Positions 50,316 through 63,930 are shown, numbered from the stretch's first letter. The stretch is DNA of 64,000 nucleotides from Rhodamnia argentea (GCF_020921035.1 NC_063152.1:30937903-31001902); one strand, 5' to 3'. Notes: generated from the sequence alone by a model not told the origin. Program-made: numbers and translations.

Positions 50316-52906
50316 ATGGACGAGGCATTGAAAGAGAGCCTTATGGCTTCGGTTCACTCCACTGTGTTCAAAGAATCAGAAACTCTAGAAGGGAAGTGCA
50401 TAAAGATTGAGGGTTATGACTTCAATCGAGGAGTCGATTATAATCAGCTTATGAGGTCCATGGTCTCCACTGGATTTCAAGCCTCCAACCTTGGGGACGC
50501 GATCGAAGTGGTTAATGAAATGGTAACTTTTTTAAGTAAGCTTTTCTTAATTGGGGAATTCGCCGGCCTTATACTGTTATTGCTGCGGTTTTTCGTTTTT
50601 TAAGTTGCAAGGTTGAGGCTTTATGTGTAATTTCTGTGGAATCGTGATTCCAGTGACGGGTTTTTGAATTGTTTGAAGCTAGACTGGAGGCTCTCTGACG
50701 AGACTATACCTGAAGATTGCGACGAGGAGGAGAGAGACCAAGCATATAGAGCGTCTGTCAAATGCAAGTTGTTCCTCGGTTTCACTTCCAACCTTATCTC
50801 GTCTGGTGTCAGAGATACAGTCCGTTATCTTGTTCAGCATCAAATGGTATGTATTTTGACGAGAATTTTTTCTATTCTTGCGTATATGCTGCGTGGATGA
50901 AAGTGACATTTGCTGAGGTGAGAAGTATGACATGTGATTGAATCATTTTGTGGGCTGTCCTGTTCTTTATCCACAGAGTTTGCTCTTTCTATTTTTATTT
51001 TGCTTGGCATCCACTAAGTTTACTCAAATGATAGAAGGAAGTTCTTTAACCATGACTATCCTTTTGCTTATGCTCGAGTTTTCAATATACCTGGTTCAAG
51101 TTGCAAGAACCAAAGTACATGTATTATTTCACTATAGAATTTACACAAGGAGTTTTGACGTTAAATATCTTGCATCCCCTGATTTACTCCAAGTGAAGGG
51201 TCTTTTGGAAACCAGGTTCTGTTTATCCTCTTTATGTGAGCTTACCTGATGTTTCACCGATTCATGTGGAGGTGTGCTTCTTACGTTTGTGCAGGTCGAT
51301 GTAGTGGCAACAACAGCTGGTGGCATAGAGGAAGATCTTATAAAATGCCTTGCGCCTACATACAAAGGTGATTTTTCCCTGCCTGGAGCTCTCTTGCGCT
51401 CGAAAGGATTGAACCGCATTGGTAACCTGTTGGTTCCTAATGACAATTATTGTAAATTTGAGGACTGGATAATTCCAATATTTGACCAGATGCTGAGGGA
51501 GCAGAAAGAAGAGGTACTTTTCTTTGATGTAGTGGGCATTGCCCATTGGGGTTCCGCGGGATACCTTCGGATGCATGCATTATTTTCGTCAACTCTTTTC
51601 CCCTCAAATCAGACCTCTTGAGTCCCCATAGTAGAATATTGGTTTGGATCATTGTTTGATATGAAGGCATTTCTCCTGGGAACCCCAGGACACCCTAAAT
51701 AATCTGATTGGCATTTCATTGGTTTGTTTCAATAATGGCATCCCATGGTGAAAACCATTATACAACTCTAAGTTCTTCTCTCCTCTCAGTGAACCACACC
51801 CTTGTGTGAAGGGCCAGAGTTGCAATTTCTAATTTTTTTTGGCTAATGCAGAATGTATTATGGACCCCTTCTAGGGTGATTGCTCGCTTGGGGAAAGAGG
51901 TTAATGATGAAAGGTCGTACCTTTATTGGGCATACAAGGTGAGTGGATCAAGGTAATCCTATTGCACAAGGTTACAATTATCTGCTGTACATCTTGGGTG
52001 TAATTGCTTCTTTATTGGCTTGGGGCACTGGGAGAAGCTTGTTTCTGGGATGGGTATGTGAGGTAGGAAAAGGAAAATTTCTTCTTTCTTAACAAAGTTC
52101 CCCTGTAAGGAGTATTTTAGGGAAGGTTCAAGTCTATTTGTCACTGGGCTTTTTTCTACACATTCAATGTTTAGACCTAACAACTGCAATGTTAGCTCAT
52201 TCGGTATAAATCCATAGATTTGCCTTACATGTGCAAGAAAGTTGTCAGTATCTCACTTCTGTCTAAAGATAGTCCAATAACGTAAGTGGACATTTTGCAG
52301 AATAATATTCCTGTCTTCTGTCCTGGGTTAACGGATGGCTCGCTGGGAGACATGTTATACTTCCACTCCTTCAGTAGTCCTGGTCTAATCATTGACCTAG
52401 TCCAAGGTTAGGCACTTCGGTTCAAATACTCATTGCACTTGAAGCATGAAGAAGCTTGATGAATAATTTCTACTCCAACTTCTTTGCAGATATTAGGGCC
52501 ATGAATGGCGAAGCAGTCCATGCTGGCCCTAGAAAAACTGGAATGATAATCCTGGGAGGAGGGATGCCTAAACATCACATATGCAATGCTAATATGATGC
52601 GAAATGGGGCGGACTTTGCTGTCTTCATCAATACAGCCCAAGAATTTGATGGAAGTGATTCTGGAGCTCAGCCAGATGAGGCTGTTTCTTGGGGAAAAAT
52701 ACGTGGGTCCGCCAAAATTGTTAAGGTAATTCCTTCATATGCCAAGTCTGAGACTGAAACTTCCCATAATCTCTATAAAATGAGAGGAGTTTTAAAGTGG
52801 TGTTTTATTTGGATTGGACCAGGTACATTGTGATGCTACCATTGCTTTCCCTATACTGGTTGCCGAAACATTTGCTGCAAGGAAAGAATTAATTCAACAA
52901 AACTGA
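50316..52906 (+). CDS. DHS: Deoxyhypusine synthase
   Basis: Seven coding exons: 50316-50522, 50679-50846, 51295-51513, 51852-51938, 52301-52406, 52490-52725 and 52823-52906, giving 368 aa, the usual plant length. The enzyme moves the aminobutyl group of spermidine, using NAD, onto one lysine of eIF5A, the first step of hypusine formation in the cytosol. The protein shows [20 protein letters not shown], the NAD-site phrase [46 protein letters not shown], and [13 protein letters not shown] with the catalytic lysine at about residue 332. It ends [20 protein letters not shown]. All introns are GT-AG and the frame is unbroken. The ATG was chosen because the next exon begins in frame and the leader acceptor precedes it. 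Confidence 0.96.
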
Positions 52907-53159
52907 GGATTTGATACAAATTTTGGGGAGTAAAGACTCTCGCCCATTTATCTTTCGTTGCTAATTCTTGACCTGGCTGTCAGGTACCGGCAATTGGTTA
53001 TAGTTGTTACTCAGTTGCAACATTATATGCGTAAGTCCTCCCAAAGATTTAGCATTTCTCGAGGGTAATCTGCTGATGGGTGTTACAGGAAATCCCTGAA
53101 GCAAGCTAACTTGATTTGTTGGGAAGGGGCCGCCAAGTGGTGAGGATTTTGTGATAGAT

Positions 53160-53440
53160 TCTGTAGAGCTGTAATCAGATTGCGCTCATTTTATTTTTTT
53201 TTACTGTTGTTTCACCTCGCACTGGCTGCAAGTGGGACAGGACACTATGGATCGCCACTGAATAGCTATTTTCAGTATTCTCGTTTGTTGCATTACTGGT
53301 AAGAGACGATCGTTTCACTTGTCCTTGAAAAAGGGAACTTGGGAAGCATGGTGATGCTAAACTCTCATCTCGACGAATGGCCAAGGTTTAGCTATTCTGT
53401 TCCTCATTGCATTTAGTTCATTTATTTTGGATGGGGCATG
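53160..53440. repeat. 3'-flank duplicate of the CCoAOMT array
   Basis: gggacaggacactatgga and the adjoining tgaatagctattttcag, plus the later ggtttag.tattctgtt.ctca, match about 42270-42470, the 3' flank of copy A. They show that a fragment of the array was copied to the far side of the deoxyhypusine synthase gene. Confidence 0.75.
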
Positions 53441-53535
53441 CAAGAGATCGCTTTTTACAAAACGCGATATGGAGAAAGGGGGTGATCCCACAGATAAAGC
53501 AAGAATTATGCGGGTTTGACAATGGGTATGTGGCC

Positions 53536-53655
53536 TTAGGAAATTCGCCTGCGGATTGTCGTTCCATCGCCTGTGGAAGCATGAAAAATTTGAACATTGA
53601 CATGCCCATGGCCAGCAAGTCGTCGAACTCGATCGGCAACTTTCAACTCTCCTTT
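53536..53655 (-). pseudogene. CCoAOMT-like pseudogene, copy D (last-exon tail)
   Basis: Only the end of exon 5 remains: LPIEFDDLLA in one frame and VQIFHASTGDGTTIRRRIS in another, matching LPIEFDNLLA and IQICHASIGDAMTICRRL of copy B. An indel lies between the two parts. Its upstream edge is fused to the HINT4-like relic at about 53655. Confidence 0.8.
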
Positions 53656-54922
53656 TAGCATTCGCCCCACATCCAGCATGTGGCTCACTGGATGAACAGA
53701 AAACGAGAGAGCGGATAAAAAACTAGCGGTCCCCGTGCTCTCAAACAAGTTGTAAACGACGAATATAATTGCCTAACGTATAATCTTCAGCTCTCCTTTT
53801 GAGTTCTCTCTCAGTTGGAATGTGCTCCACCGTAATCACCAAATAATCGCCTGTTGATCAGGCATCGAGCTCAAGATTTTTCAGTCATCCTGAGATTGCA
53901 GCAAAAGCTGCAAATTGAAGAGTGAAATCATTTCGAGCAATGCTGCGATCCGTGCCATGGCATTTCAACCTGAAATCCACAATATCCGTAGAATGTCTCT
54001 TAGAGGTTACCACCAACTCATGTGATGTGGCTAACATAAAAGTTGTAAGAAAAGCATAAGAGTAAAGTGATCAGCAGCCCAATCACATTGAAAACCACCA
54101 GGTCCGCAAAAGGAAGAGAACAGATCAATATTTATCTCACAAGCCCCCTAAATTAAACCAGGCAATCTCCAAAAGACAGACTCTACGCTTGGCAGTCTGT
54201 TTGTGTAGATTGACAAATGCGATGATTCAGGAACTCGAAGCAACAATTCGGGTCAAAACTAAAAGAAGAAATTTGAAGCATTCAAAGAATATGCGCTACT
54301 CTAATTTAATGAACGCCTAAGACATCAAATTTGCGTTTGGAATTGATGGAACCTTAACCCGCATCACACAATCCGAAATTTTGATCGAACAAACCCCCCG
54401 TCATCTCGGTCAAAAATGATTTCGAACTTGTCAGCCCGTCCAATCCCCAGGGGTAACAGCAGCGCGCACTTGAATGATCGATCTACAGATCACATCGATC
54501 GAGTCGAGCTACAGCGTAGATCAACAAGTCCAAATTCAGAGCAACTCGTACTCGAAGGCATCCATTACAGCTAATCCAAACTAAGAGCTCAGAGCACAAT
54601 GTGGAGAGCACTAATCAGACTTTCCTCCATGAGGTAATGCATAACCCATTCGGGTCGACCAGCTGGAGCTGGATCACATTTTCCGCGTATCGCAGATTCC
54701 TCTCCTCGATAATTAGCATTTACCTCGACGCGGCGGGATTGATGTCTTCGAACGCAACCACTCGATCGTCCTGCAAGCGCGAGAGCGAGCCTCGATCAGC
54801 TTCGGTTACCTAGAAACGCACAGAGAGAGAGAGAGAGAGAGACGAACGGAGTAGAGGAGAGAAGTGGAGGTAGAAGAGCGGGCGATTTGGCAGAAGATGC
54901 AAGCCGACGTCGCTCCCGCCAT
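53656..54922 (-). pseudogene. HINT4-like histidine-triad protein pseudogene, 3' truncated
   Basis: Exon 1 54922-54848 (MAGATSACIFCQIARSS), exon 2 54770-54724 (DDRVVAFEDINPAAS), exon 3 53850-53773 (YLVITVEHIPTERELKRRAE), exon 4 start 53687-53656 (VSHMLDVGRML). These match in order the N-terminal half of plant HIT proteins of the HINT4 type, which hydrolyse sugar or adenosine phosphates. One extra G at the start of exon 3 (AG|GCGATTAT against the expected AG|GCATTAT) shifts the frame to an early TGA. The exon 3 donor is GC instead of GT. The HxHxH active site lies in the missing 3' part, replaced by the tail of CCoAOMT copy D. A (CT)n tract is in intron 1. Confidence 0.75.
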
Positions 54923-55992
54923 TTCTCTTTTCCCTCCTTCCTTCCTTCCTTCTCTTCTCCGTCTTCGCTCTTGCCTGACCGAAGAAAGCTTTTTTCGGCT
55001 GTGGAAGGAAATGGCGACGAACCCGCCATCGCGTTTTATTCACAACGACAGGGAGATCTTAAAAAAAAGTCGTCAACTTTTAATTTGTTGAATATAATTT
55101 TTAAATTTCAGCTCAATATATAATATAATTCTCTAATTTTTAAATTAATTAATATGATTCATGAAAATTTTAGTACATACTCAATTAATCCCTAAATTAT
55201 ATAAAAATAATCAATATTATTCCTGAACTTGAATCAATGAAAAGACAATATTGAACATTTTTTTTTTGTAAAGATAACATTGAACATTAAATTGAACATG
55301 CGCCTAAGATTCAAATATCACATTCAACAAATTGAAAGTTCATGAACCACGTTGTATAGTATGCTAAAGTTCGTGAATCACATTAAACAGATTAAAAGTT
55401 CCAAGGACCATAAAAAAAATTCCAAGTTACATGTTTTGTGTGGTAAAAAATTCTAAACTCGATCTCGACTATAACAGAAGATTAAACTAGTCCAACTCCA
55501 CCTCGACCTTAGCTTAACTATTACCAAGTTATAATCACAAACTCAAGCACTAGCTTAATGAGCTTGAATTCTTTGTTTGGATATATGGATGATGAAATGG
55601 TTTCTCTAGATCCTATTAAATTTCATTCGGATGAGGAACCCTATAAGCATCGTATTGATTCTTATCAAAGAAATTATTAACTTGGGTGCACGCTATGGTA
55701 TTATAAGGATGTGATGCAATTTGAATATTCCTAATTTATAACCTTTGTATTATTAAATATTATTACCAAAATGAGTTTTGCTTTGGGCCTCTATTGATAA
55801 TTACCTAAATTTTTCATCTTTGAGAGACAAATGATATCTTTGATTTAAATACGTAGATTTTTTAAGAATGTAAATATCGATTTGATTAAAATCACGATCC
55901 CCTGCTCAAGTAGTCCTGTCTCAACCTCAATTCCACACAAGATAAGATAAGCCGACACCAATCATGGGAGTCGGGACTCGGTTCGTGAGTAG
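54923..55992. other. AT-rich intergenic region
   Basis: Past the HINT4-like start the sequence becomes strongly AT-rich, with repeat phrases (ttcatgaaccacgttgtata / ttcgtgaatcacattaaaca) that look like dispersed-element remains. No gene. Confidence 0.5.
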
Positions 55993-56482
55993 CTTAGAAG
56001 TTGTATGATAACACTTATGTTTCTGGATTTCTCTACTAAAAGTCAATCTGGATTTCTTTTTGGTAAATACCTTGCCGAAGTAAAAATCCATTTGATAAAA
56101 AAATTGACTTATGGTAGGATTTTTAACTTTTGACAAGATTTTTGATCAACTTTGAGAAGTAAATTTTTTTTACTTCTTCTCTTTGGAATCACTTTTTTGA
56201 CCACACCGACTTTTGCCCGTCCACCTCCACCGCCCAGCCGCACGTAGTTGCCCCGCCGCCGCCCACCGGTGGCCGACAGCGGCGGCAGCCAGCCGCCAAA
56301 GATTTTGTTAATAATATTACAAAAGTAAAAATTTTCAACCGTTACCAAACGAATTTCTCTGATCAAAAGTCAATTTGGAGCAGAAGTAGAAAAATCAACT
56401 TCTACTTTTGAGGAGAAGTAGAAAAATCAAGTTCCGGTCGGAAGTTGATTTCCGGTAAAGAAGTGTTGCTCTAAGGGCGCGG
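55993..56482. mobile_element. Inverted-repeat element, family C, copy 2
   Basis: Runs opposite to the copy at 6909-7521: aaattgacttatggtaggat and agattttgttaata both recur there as reverse complements. The left end (tgtatgataacacttatg) and the right end (reverse complement gcgcccttagagcaacac) are inverted. The core at about 56200-56300 is GC-rich, with ccgccgccgcccaccggtgg. It ends about 220 bases before the DnaJ-like ATG, so it may form part of that promoter. Confidence 0.7.
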
Positions 56483-56570
56483 TTAAAAAACCCTTAAACC
56501 CTCCCTGGTTTCATTGCGAACCGGGCCCAAAGACCCACGTCCCGGTTCGGTTAAAAAACCCTTAAACCCT
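56481..56570. repeat. 22-base direct repeat in the DnaJ-like gene promoter
   Basis: The 22 bases from 56481 to 56502 are repeated exactly at 56549-56570 (core aaaaaacccttaaaccct). The motif resembles, but does not match, the plant telo-box AAACCCTA. The second copy is about 135 bases before the ATG. Confidence 0.85.
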
Positions 56571-56703
56571 TCCCCAAGCACAAAGACATGCTCCCTCCCT
56601 CTCTGCGACATTACAGCGAACAGCTCGCGCTTCTTTCAATTTCCGCGTCTGTCGGAGCTGTGATTCGCTTCGCAGCAATCGAGTCGGAAGCACTCCTATT
56701 AGG

Positions 56704-59700
56704 ATGAACGAGGAAGAGGATATCACCGGACCCCCACACAGGGAGCTGTATGCGCTGCTCCACGTGTCCCCGGACGCTTCGGACGAGGAAATCAGGAGGG
56801 CCTACCGCCAGTGGGCTCAAGTCTATCACCCCGACAAGTACCAGGACCTTCATGTATGCTTCTAAGCTCGTTTCACTTCGCGTGTTTTTATTTGTTGGTT
56901 GCGAAGATTTTAGGTGAATTAAGCTAGAATTTGATAAGTTCCGCGGGGGAATTGGATTCGTGGTGACTTCTATCGGTGGATTCGTGGGCAGTTTCTTGGG
57001 ATGGTTCGTGAGGTTTTGGGCTGTTGGGCTGTGGCCAGTTTGATTTTGATAGCATTTTTCGTTTTATTATTTTGTTCACGTTTGTGAGTTTGCCTTAGTT
57101 GCGTGCGCTGTGCTGCTCATGAGTTTAACCGAGTGTTGATGGGCATTGTGTACTTGGGAGAACTCTGTTCCGCTGTTCCTTCCCTTTTCCTGGAAAATTT
57201 AATCTGCTCAAATGCAGAATTGCTTCTATCTCGAAAAGATTATGCGACTATCCCATAAATGAATATCTATTTCCATCTTGATTCGCACCTTAACATGGTT
57301 ATCATTGGTCCGTTTACCAAAAATCTGGTTTCTACCTAAGGAGGATATGTTTGGTTGATATAAAATGTTAACTGCTGAAAATGGCAGTTTATATTTTGTT
57401 TCATGGCAATGACAAGCTTTTTAGTCTCCTTTTGATTGTCCCATTGCCTTTGACAGAAGTCGGGAGGCCTAATTCATTGTGGGAGATATACCAAAAGTTT
57501 TTAACATCGTTTCAAAGACAATGCAACTGTTCCTTCTCAGTCTATAATCCGTCCAATGTGCTAAACTAGATGCTGTAATTGGCCAATGAGCATTAATAGC
57601 AAGCCCATGCCTTCTCCTGTCGCCGAGATGTCTATTGGTTGGACTAGAAATGAGGGAGCAAAGGAATTGGGTATCTTTATGTTCACACCAGACACTTAAT
57701 TTTCTTCTAATTTCAGTTAAAGATTTATCCTCTAAGTGCAGCATTCTGTGCTCTTGTCATGATGGCTTCGCTCAACTTATCTTTTCATGCGATTGGTAGT
57801 TGTAATTGCTGTTCAATGTATCTTATGGAGATATTATGAATGCATTGCGGTACTAAGGCATTTGCATTTTTTAGTCGCTTTGGCCCTGGCCCCAATTATA
57901 AGTTTATTCATCTTCATCTTTCAATTCCGATGCTGTCCTTTTCTCAGCATGATTAATGACGATCTCAAGTCCTATTAATATGGAACAAGTGTCTGATTTT
58001 CAGATGAAGGAAGTTGCTACACAGAACTTTCAGCGGATATGTGAAGCATATGAAATATTGTCTGATGAGAATAAAAGGCAAATATACGACATATATGGTA
58101 TGGAGGGCTTAACTTCAGGTTTAGAACTTGGTCCAAGGCTGAGTAAAGTTGAAGAAATAAAAGAAGAACTTGAAAGGTTAAGGCGAATGAAGGAACAAGA
58201 AAAGAGTCTAGCACATTTCCGACCATCTGGTATGATAATGACAAATTTGTCAGTGCCGGACTTTTTGGATGGCGACAGCTTCGTGAGAGGGTAGGACTCA
58301 AGTTATGTATCTGCCAATTTATTTGAGCATCCTAAGTAAGATGGATTCTGCCTGATGCACGATGATGCAGGAGCACTTGACCAGACACCGATTTTAATGC
58401 TTTTTTTTGTTGGCAAATTGAGATTTGAACAGTGAATAGGGTTCTGATTTTCAATATTCTAAATCAAGTTGAATGAGATTGTCAATTTTAGTGTGACTAT
58501 GGGACGCTAAGATTGATAATAAATGACGAGTTGCACAAGTGCATGACATGAGCAGAGATGTTGCAGAATGAAGTGGTTTCATGAAAGTTGAATGACGACC
58601 AAGCTGACGGCTATTTAACTATGATGTCAACATGATCCATCCTACTTAATCATTTTTTAACACATACAAATTAAATTCTGCGGAGCTAGATGTTCTCATG
58701 GTTCTGTCAGATCAAATTTATGGTATTCGACCGTGAGATTGACTAATATTAATATATACCATTCCATTATAATGATCTCTGCAAACCCTGCTGCCTAGGT
58801 TTGTGCCTCTTATAAGAAATGGAAAAATTTCATTTGATACTCTCCACATTGACAATTTTTTGCCATATAATATTCTGCTGCTCAATGGTATCTGCTGAGT
58901 TTATGTGTTCATGTATCTCAGAATGCAAATGGCAAGTCAATTCCAGTCTCAAATATCCAAGAAGAATACCCTAGCTCTTGGTGGAAATATGGCAGTTAAT
59001 GAAAATTCTGGCGGCCGAGCCGCTTCTCTTGTGCTTGGCCATCAGATTTCTCCTGCTGCTTCAGCAGAATTTATGGTCTCATTTGGTCTGCAGTCCCTTG
59101 TTGGCGTGCAAACGACAAGGTAGAGCATTTACTTGCTATTTATATTAGTTTTATGCAAATGATACTACTTTTTCTCACTTTTGTTTGGTGATAGGCAATT
59201 ATCACAACATTCATCAGCGACAATGGGCTTAGCAATGTCTTTGCAAGATGGGTCTATAAATCTTTCAAATGTGTGGACCCGCCAGTTCTCAGAAACAGCA
59301 AATGGAAATGTATTCTAGCCGCATCAAGTTTCTCTCTTTCTTTGCCGAAATTTATTTGCCCTGTGCTGTTTACCCTATTGCAATCAGAAAACTATTTTAG
59401 GATTGACTTATAAAGGTTCCTAACAACACATTCTTGAAGGCTTAAAAAGAAAAAAAACTCTTCTGTGGCTTAATGTTGGTAATTCGATTGGTTTTGTAAA
59501 TGATAAAGCATTCGTAGAGGGCATATGATTTACAGTATCCATGGAAGGGATCAATACATTGCAATGGCAATAGCAGTAGCAATGGGAAATCTTTATCAAA
59601 TTGGGGCCTTTTATTAGTTGTCAATACAGTGAATTTTGTGCTATACTTCACTCTGTCTTTTCCTGGCATCAATATTTCTCTTATTTTGTGCTCTTAATCT

Positions 59701-62700
59701 TTTTGCAGATACAGCTTGTATTAGGACCAGAATCATCTATTACAGTTGGATGGCAAAAGAAAGAAGAGAAAATGTCTGCTGCTGGAGAGTTGAAAGTATG
59801 TCCAAATTCGTACTTCAGTAATGCTGAAAATTTCATGCACAAGAATTTGAAGATAATATGATGAAAGACATGCTCATACCTTAAGCATATGTGAATTTCA
59901 CATATGCTCATAACATAAGCAGAGGCTTAGGTGATTTAACATTTGTTTCCCATGGTCCTTCTTGCGATGCTTCTTTCCCCAAAGAACCTCCCTGAGCCCA
60001 GTTTCTCTTTTATTATGCCTAACTGTGTTTATTTGTGTTTATTCCAACCTCGTGCAATTTCTACAGCTTGGTACAAGTTCTTTTGGGGTATCAGCTCATT
60101 GCACTAGGCGTTTTTCTTCAAAATCTCATGGCCGTATTGCAGGCAGATTTGGAAGGTACTCACGGTAGATGAATTTGAGCATTAATATTGCAACTTGACT
60201 GTGACTATATTCATTTGGACTTTAGCAATCACTTCTTATTGTATTAATCATCTGTCACATTTCAAGTGTTTTCATAGCACTTCTGATTGGTTAATTATTT
60301 GTCACGTTTCAAGTTCTTATGAGACACCCTCCTGTTTAATAATATTCTGTAGCATGTATCATATCTTAAACTTTCCAAATCATGGTTTTTGATGACTGGA
60401 GAAGTTTTGTTGAGCAACTTATGGAATGGAGAAACCCGGTATAAAGATGAGAGGCCCTTAAAATCAGGTTTTTTATGCTGAAATTCGTAGATATCGTGTC
60501 ATGCCTGCCTTAATGACTAGCTATAAACTTTCTCATCTGTTCTTATAGGATTATTTATGTTGCTTAGGAGGAACTAATATTAATCTGAATGTGACAATGA
60601 GGAAGGGTGCTACATTGATTTTTATTTTATGGCTAATGTTTTTGTAAGATGAATGAATACTTGAAGTTGGACCTCAAACCTATATATACATCATGTGCTG
60701 TCGCACTTTCTATTTAAGGTTATGATATTTTGTATTTTGAACAACTTTACTTGTTGCACAGCACTGCTCTAGAGATTGAAGTTGGTGGTGGAAGGAAACT
60801 ATCCAACTTTAGCACTGTCCGCATGCTGTACACAATTGGGATACAGGTATTAATTGCTTCTTAAGAGTAATGGCTAGATGATTATTACTGTACTTTTGCT
60901 TTTCCCTCATGAAATGCAATTTGAGAAATATTTAGATCTTTTAGTGCTTGTCATTTTTTAAAAGGCAAAAGAACTAACTTTCAAGATGAGATTATGTAGG
61001 AAATTGATAATAGGAACAGAAGGCCGCGCCGTGGTCATCCATGCATCATATCTCAAAAGGTCCAGCACCCTTGAATTGTTAAGGGGGCTGGGCCACTTGG
61101 GTCTCCGGGTAGGCCCCCATTTTTTTTCTTTTGTTTTTTTTTTTTGGGGGGGAGAACGGGGAGGAGGGAGGGGGGTTCTTTTATAGTGGGCAAGGCCCAT
61201 AATAATTAGTTGGAAGAATTGCTGGGTTGGGGTGGGAGTAGGCCTCCATGAGGTCATAATGGCATTAAGTAGGCCCCTTCTTGTGTTCTCATCATTCCAT
61301 AAATGTCCGAAACTTTTTCGTTCAGGTTGTGTTACATTTCACCTGGATAGAATATGGTCTTATGCCCAATGCCTAAAAATATTCTATGACATTTTATTAC
61401 ATTTAGGGTGGATTGAGTTTAAGACATTTCCATTAGTGGATTTGTTGTTTCACTCTTGGTTTGCACAGTTGTGTGCAGTCTCCGTAGTTAATATTGTGTC
61501 TGCATCATTTACACTTATATTGCTTCTTTAATTTGTGTGTTGGCTTACCCCTTCTTTGTGTGTTATTTTCTTGGCAGGGTATATTTTGGAAATTTGAGTG
61601 GCGTCGTGGTGGCCAAAAAATAATTGTTCCTGTAAGCTGAATTTAGTATTTTCATTTGTTTTCTTCCATTAGAGGCACAATATGGGTGCTTTAAGTGGTT
61701 TTCTTCATCAGTTATAAAAGTATAGGCCGCCTTGTTAAGTTGCTATTAAGGATGTCCTGTAATTTTCGAAACTAAAAAATGGGCTCGAGAGCATTGTCAT
61801 AAGAAAGCATTTTGGAATGTTTAAAGTACTTTCATCCTGTTTTCTTTCGTCACGTGCTCTCTCTTGTGGTCCTAAGTATGATCTGGTAGTTAGTGGGGAC
61901 AATTGGGAAGGCTGTCCTTTTTATGCCTTGTTTTACTCTGAGATGTTTGCTTTTGGCTATTTGTGTGCAGATTTTGCTGTCAAGGCATTTAAATCCTTTG
62001 TTTGCTGCCGGGGCATTTATATTTCCAACTTCTGCTTACTTCATACTCAAGGTTCTTATCTGAATCTCCTTATGGAGAATTTTGTTGTGAATGGTGTTCA
62101 CTTACTTGCGATTATTTTTGCATTTGGCACGGAATTTAGTTTTTAAACCTTAATGGTAATTTCCGGGCCCACTCGTTACAAATTTGACTGTATGATTCTC
62201 TTTTATTAGGAGGAAAGACCTTCATGGTGGGCTTCATCATAGGCCTTTTTTTCAGTTGTTTGGTGGTTATACGTAATGTTATACTGGCTTAGAAGATTGT
62301 GTTTCTAGACTTATTCAATGATTGCCTTTAATCTAGCTCTTAGCTTTTATTGGCAATTGTAACTAGTAGATTTATTGGATGAAGTCATGATAAGGCATTT
62401 GCATCTGTCTAAATGTTGACATATTACGACTGCTAAGTCACTCTGATTATTCACAGTCAATGCAGTGTTTCGAAGAGCATTTTCCAAGTTGACAAGGCCC
62501 ATGTTTACCTGTTTGATTATTTACACATAATGCTGATAGAAAAGTCATTAGTTGATACAACCTACATCTTCCATGATTGCAGAAGTTTGTTGTCAAGCCT
62601 TATTACCTTAAGAGAGAAAGGCAGAAGGCTCTGGAGAATTCAGAGAAAACTTCAACGCAGGTATGTGTAAAACATTTACTGCTCTACAGTGTCCCCTGTA

Positions 62701-63930
62701 TTTGTTGGAAATATTTAAGTGAATCGTCACGACATGTAGGTACAAGAAGCCATGGCAGCAGCTCAAAGAGCTCAAAAGCTGTTAGAAAACGTGGCAAATC
62801 GGAAAAGAAACAAACAAATGGAAGTTGGTGGACTAGTTATCACTGAAGCAAAATATGGGAATCTTAAAAATGTGAAGAGATCTGATCAATCAGGAGTCAC
62901 CGAATCGGCTTCCCAAGTTATTGATGTTACTTTGCCTCTAAATTTCCTTGTTACTGATTCAGGGCAGCTCAAGGTATGCAACTCCCATCTTGTGCTGTCT
63001 TTAGGCTCCATGTACTTCCTTTCTTGTTGAATTCTTCAGCGTTACTGTTCTTTGATCTAGCATTGACTGCAGCCACTCTTAATTAACAGCTTAGAACTTG
63101 CCTTTCTATTGTTATTTCTCGGACATTTCTCTTAACCGAAAGTTAGAAGTTTCGTAATGGGAGATGCCTTGGTGTGACATAAGGTTACTTTATTTTGACT
63201 TAGAGGTCATAGGTATGAGTCACGGAAACCTCTGCCCCAAAGTAGGCGTCAAGCTGAGCACATCTCCCCAGATTCGGACACCTTTGTCTGCAATCTACAT
63301 GACAGACCAAAAAATATGAGTATGCTCTCTCGAAGAAGGGGAGCCTGGACTTGCGCCTTTAGAGTATTTTCTGCTTAGTGTCAAAGGTCAAATGATGTAC
63401 TCTCAGTCAGTGATCCATACATTTATTGGAAATAGAAGCTTGGAAGGTAGCGCCGGTATGCAGAAGCAGAAGCAATTCTTGCATATGCGACGTTACTTAT
63501 TTAGGTTTTCGCATTCTTATGTTTCTTCTCATGAACATTGAAAATGAACCAGGCCAAGGCCCCTCTCATCAAGGTGACGCTCGGTGTCAATTGCAATGGG
63601 CCTACAGACACATCTGCATTCTTGGGAATTTCATTATCTGCCTGTGTCGGATGTTTGTTCTCACTTCCCAATTTGACAATTGCAGCTTCACGAAGGCGTA
63701 AAGAAATCGGGAATTATGGGATTTTGCGATCCCTGTCCGGGAGAGCCAAAAGGATTGCTCATAGAGTATACTTGTGGTGGTAAAAGATACGAGGTAGTGC
63801 ATCTTTGCGATCCCTCTTCAAGCAAAACCGGCTCGGTCCATAACCCGTGTTTCGTAATTTTTTGGTAATACAGGTGACAGTGGGCGATCACGAGGAGCTG
63901 TTTATACCCCGTGAAGAGCACCGGATTTGA
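56704..63930 (+). CDS. ATJ13: DnaJ (J-domain) protein of the DNAJC11 type, like ATJ13/OWL1 (At2g35720)
   Basis: Thirteen exons stay in frame: 56704-56853, 58004-58290, 58922-59119, 59195-59309, 59709-59795, 60067-60155, 60762-60846, 61578-61631, 61971-62051, 62583-62660, 62740-62973, 63686-63793, 63874-63930, giving 540 aa; ATJ13 is about 538 aa. The J domain fills residues about 14-85 ([17 protein letters not shown], the HPD triad in YHPDKY, then [17 protein letters not shown]). A charged linker, a beta-rich middle part and the C-terminal DUF3395 domain follow ([61 protein letters not shown]). J proteins stimulate Hsp70. In Arabidopsis OWL1 acts in very-low-fluence light responses; animal DNAJC11 is mitochondrial. 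The 1.15-kb first intron is the longest. The gene ends 70 bases before the window edge. Confidence 0.95.
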
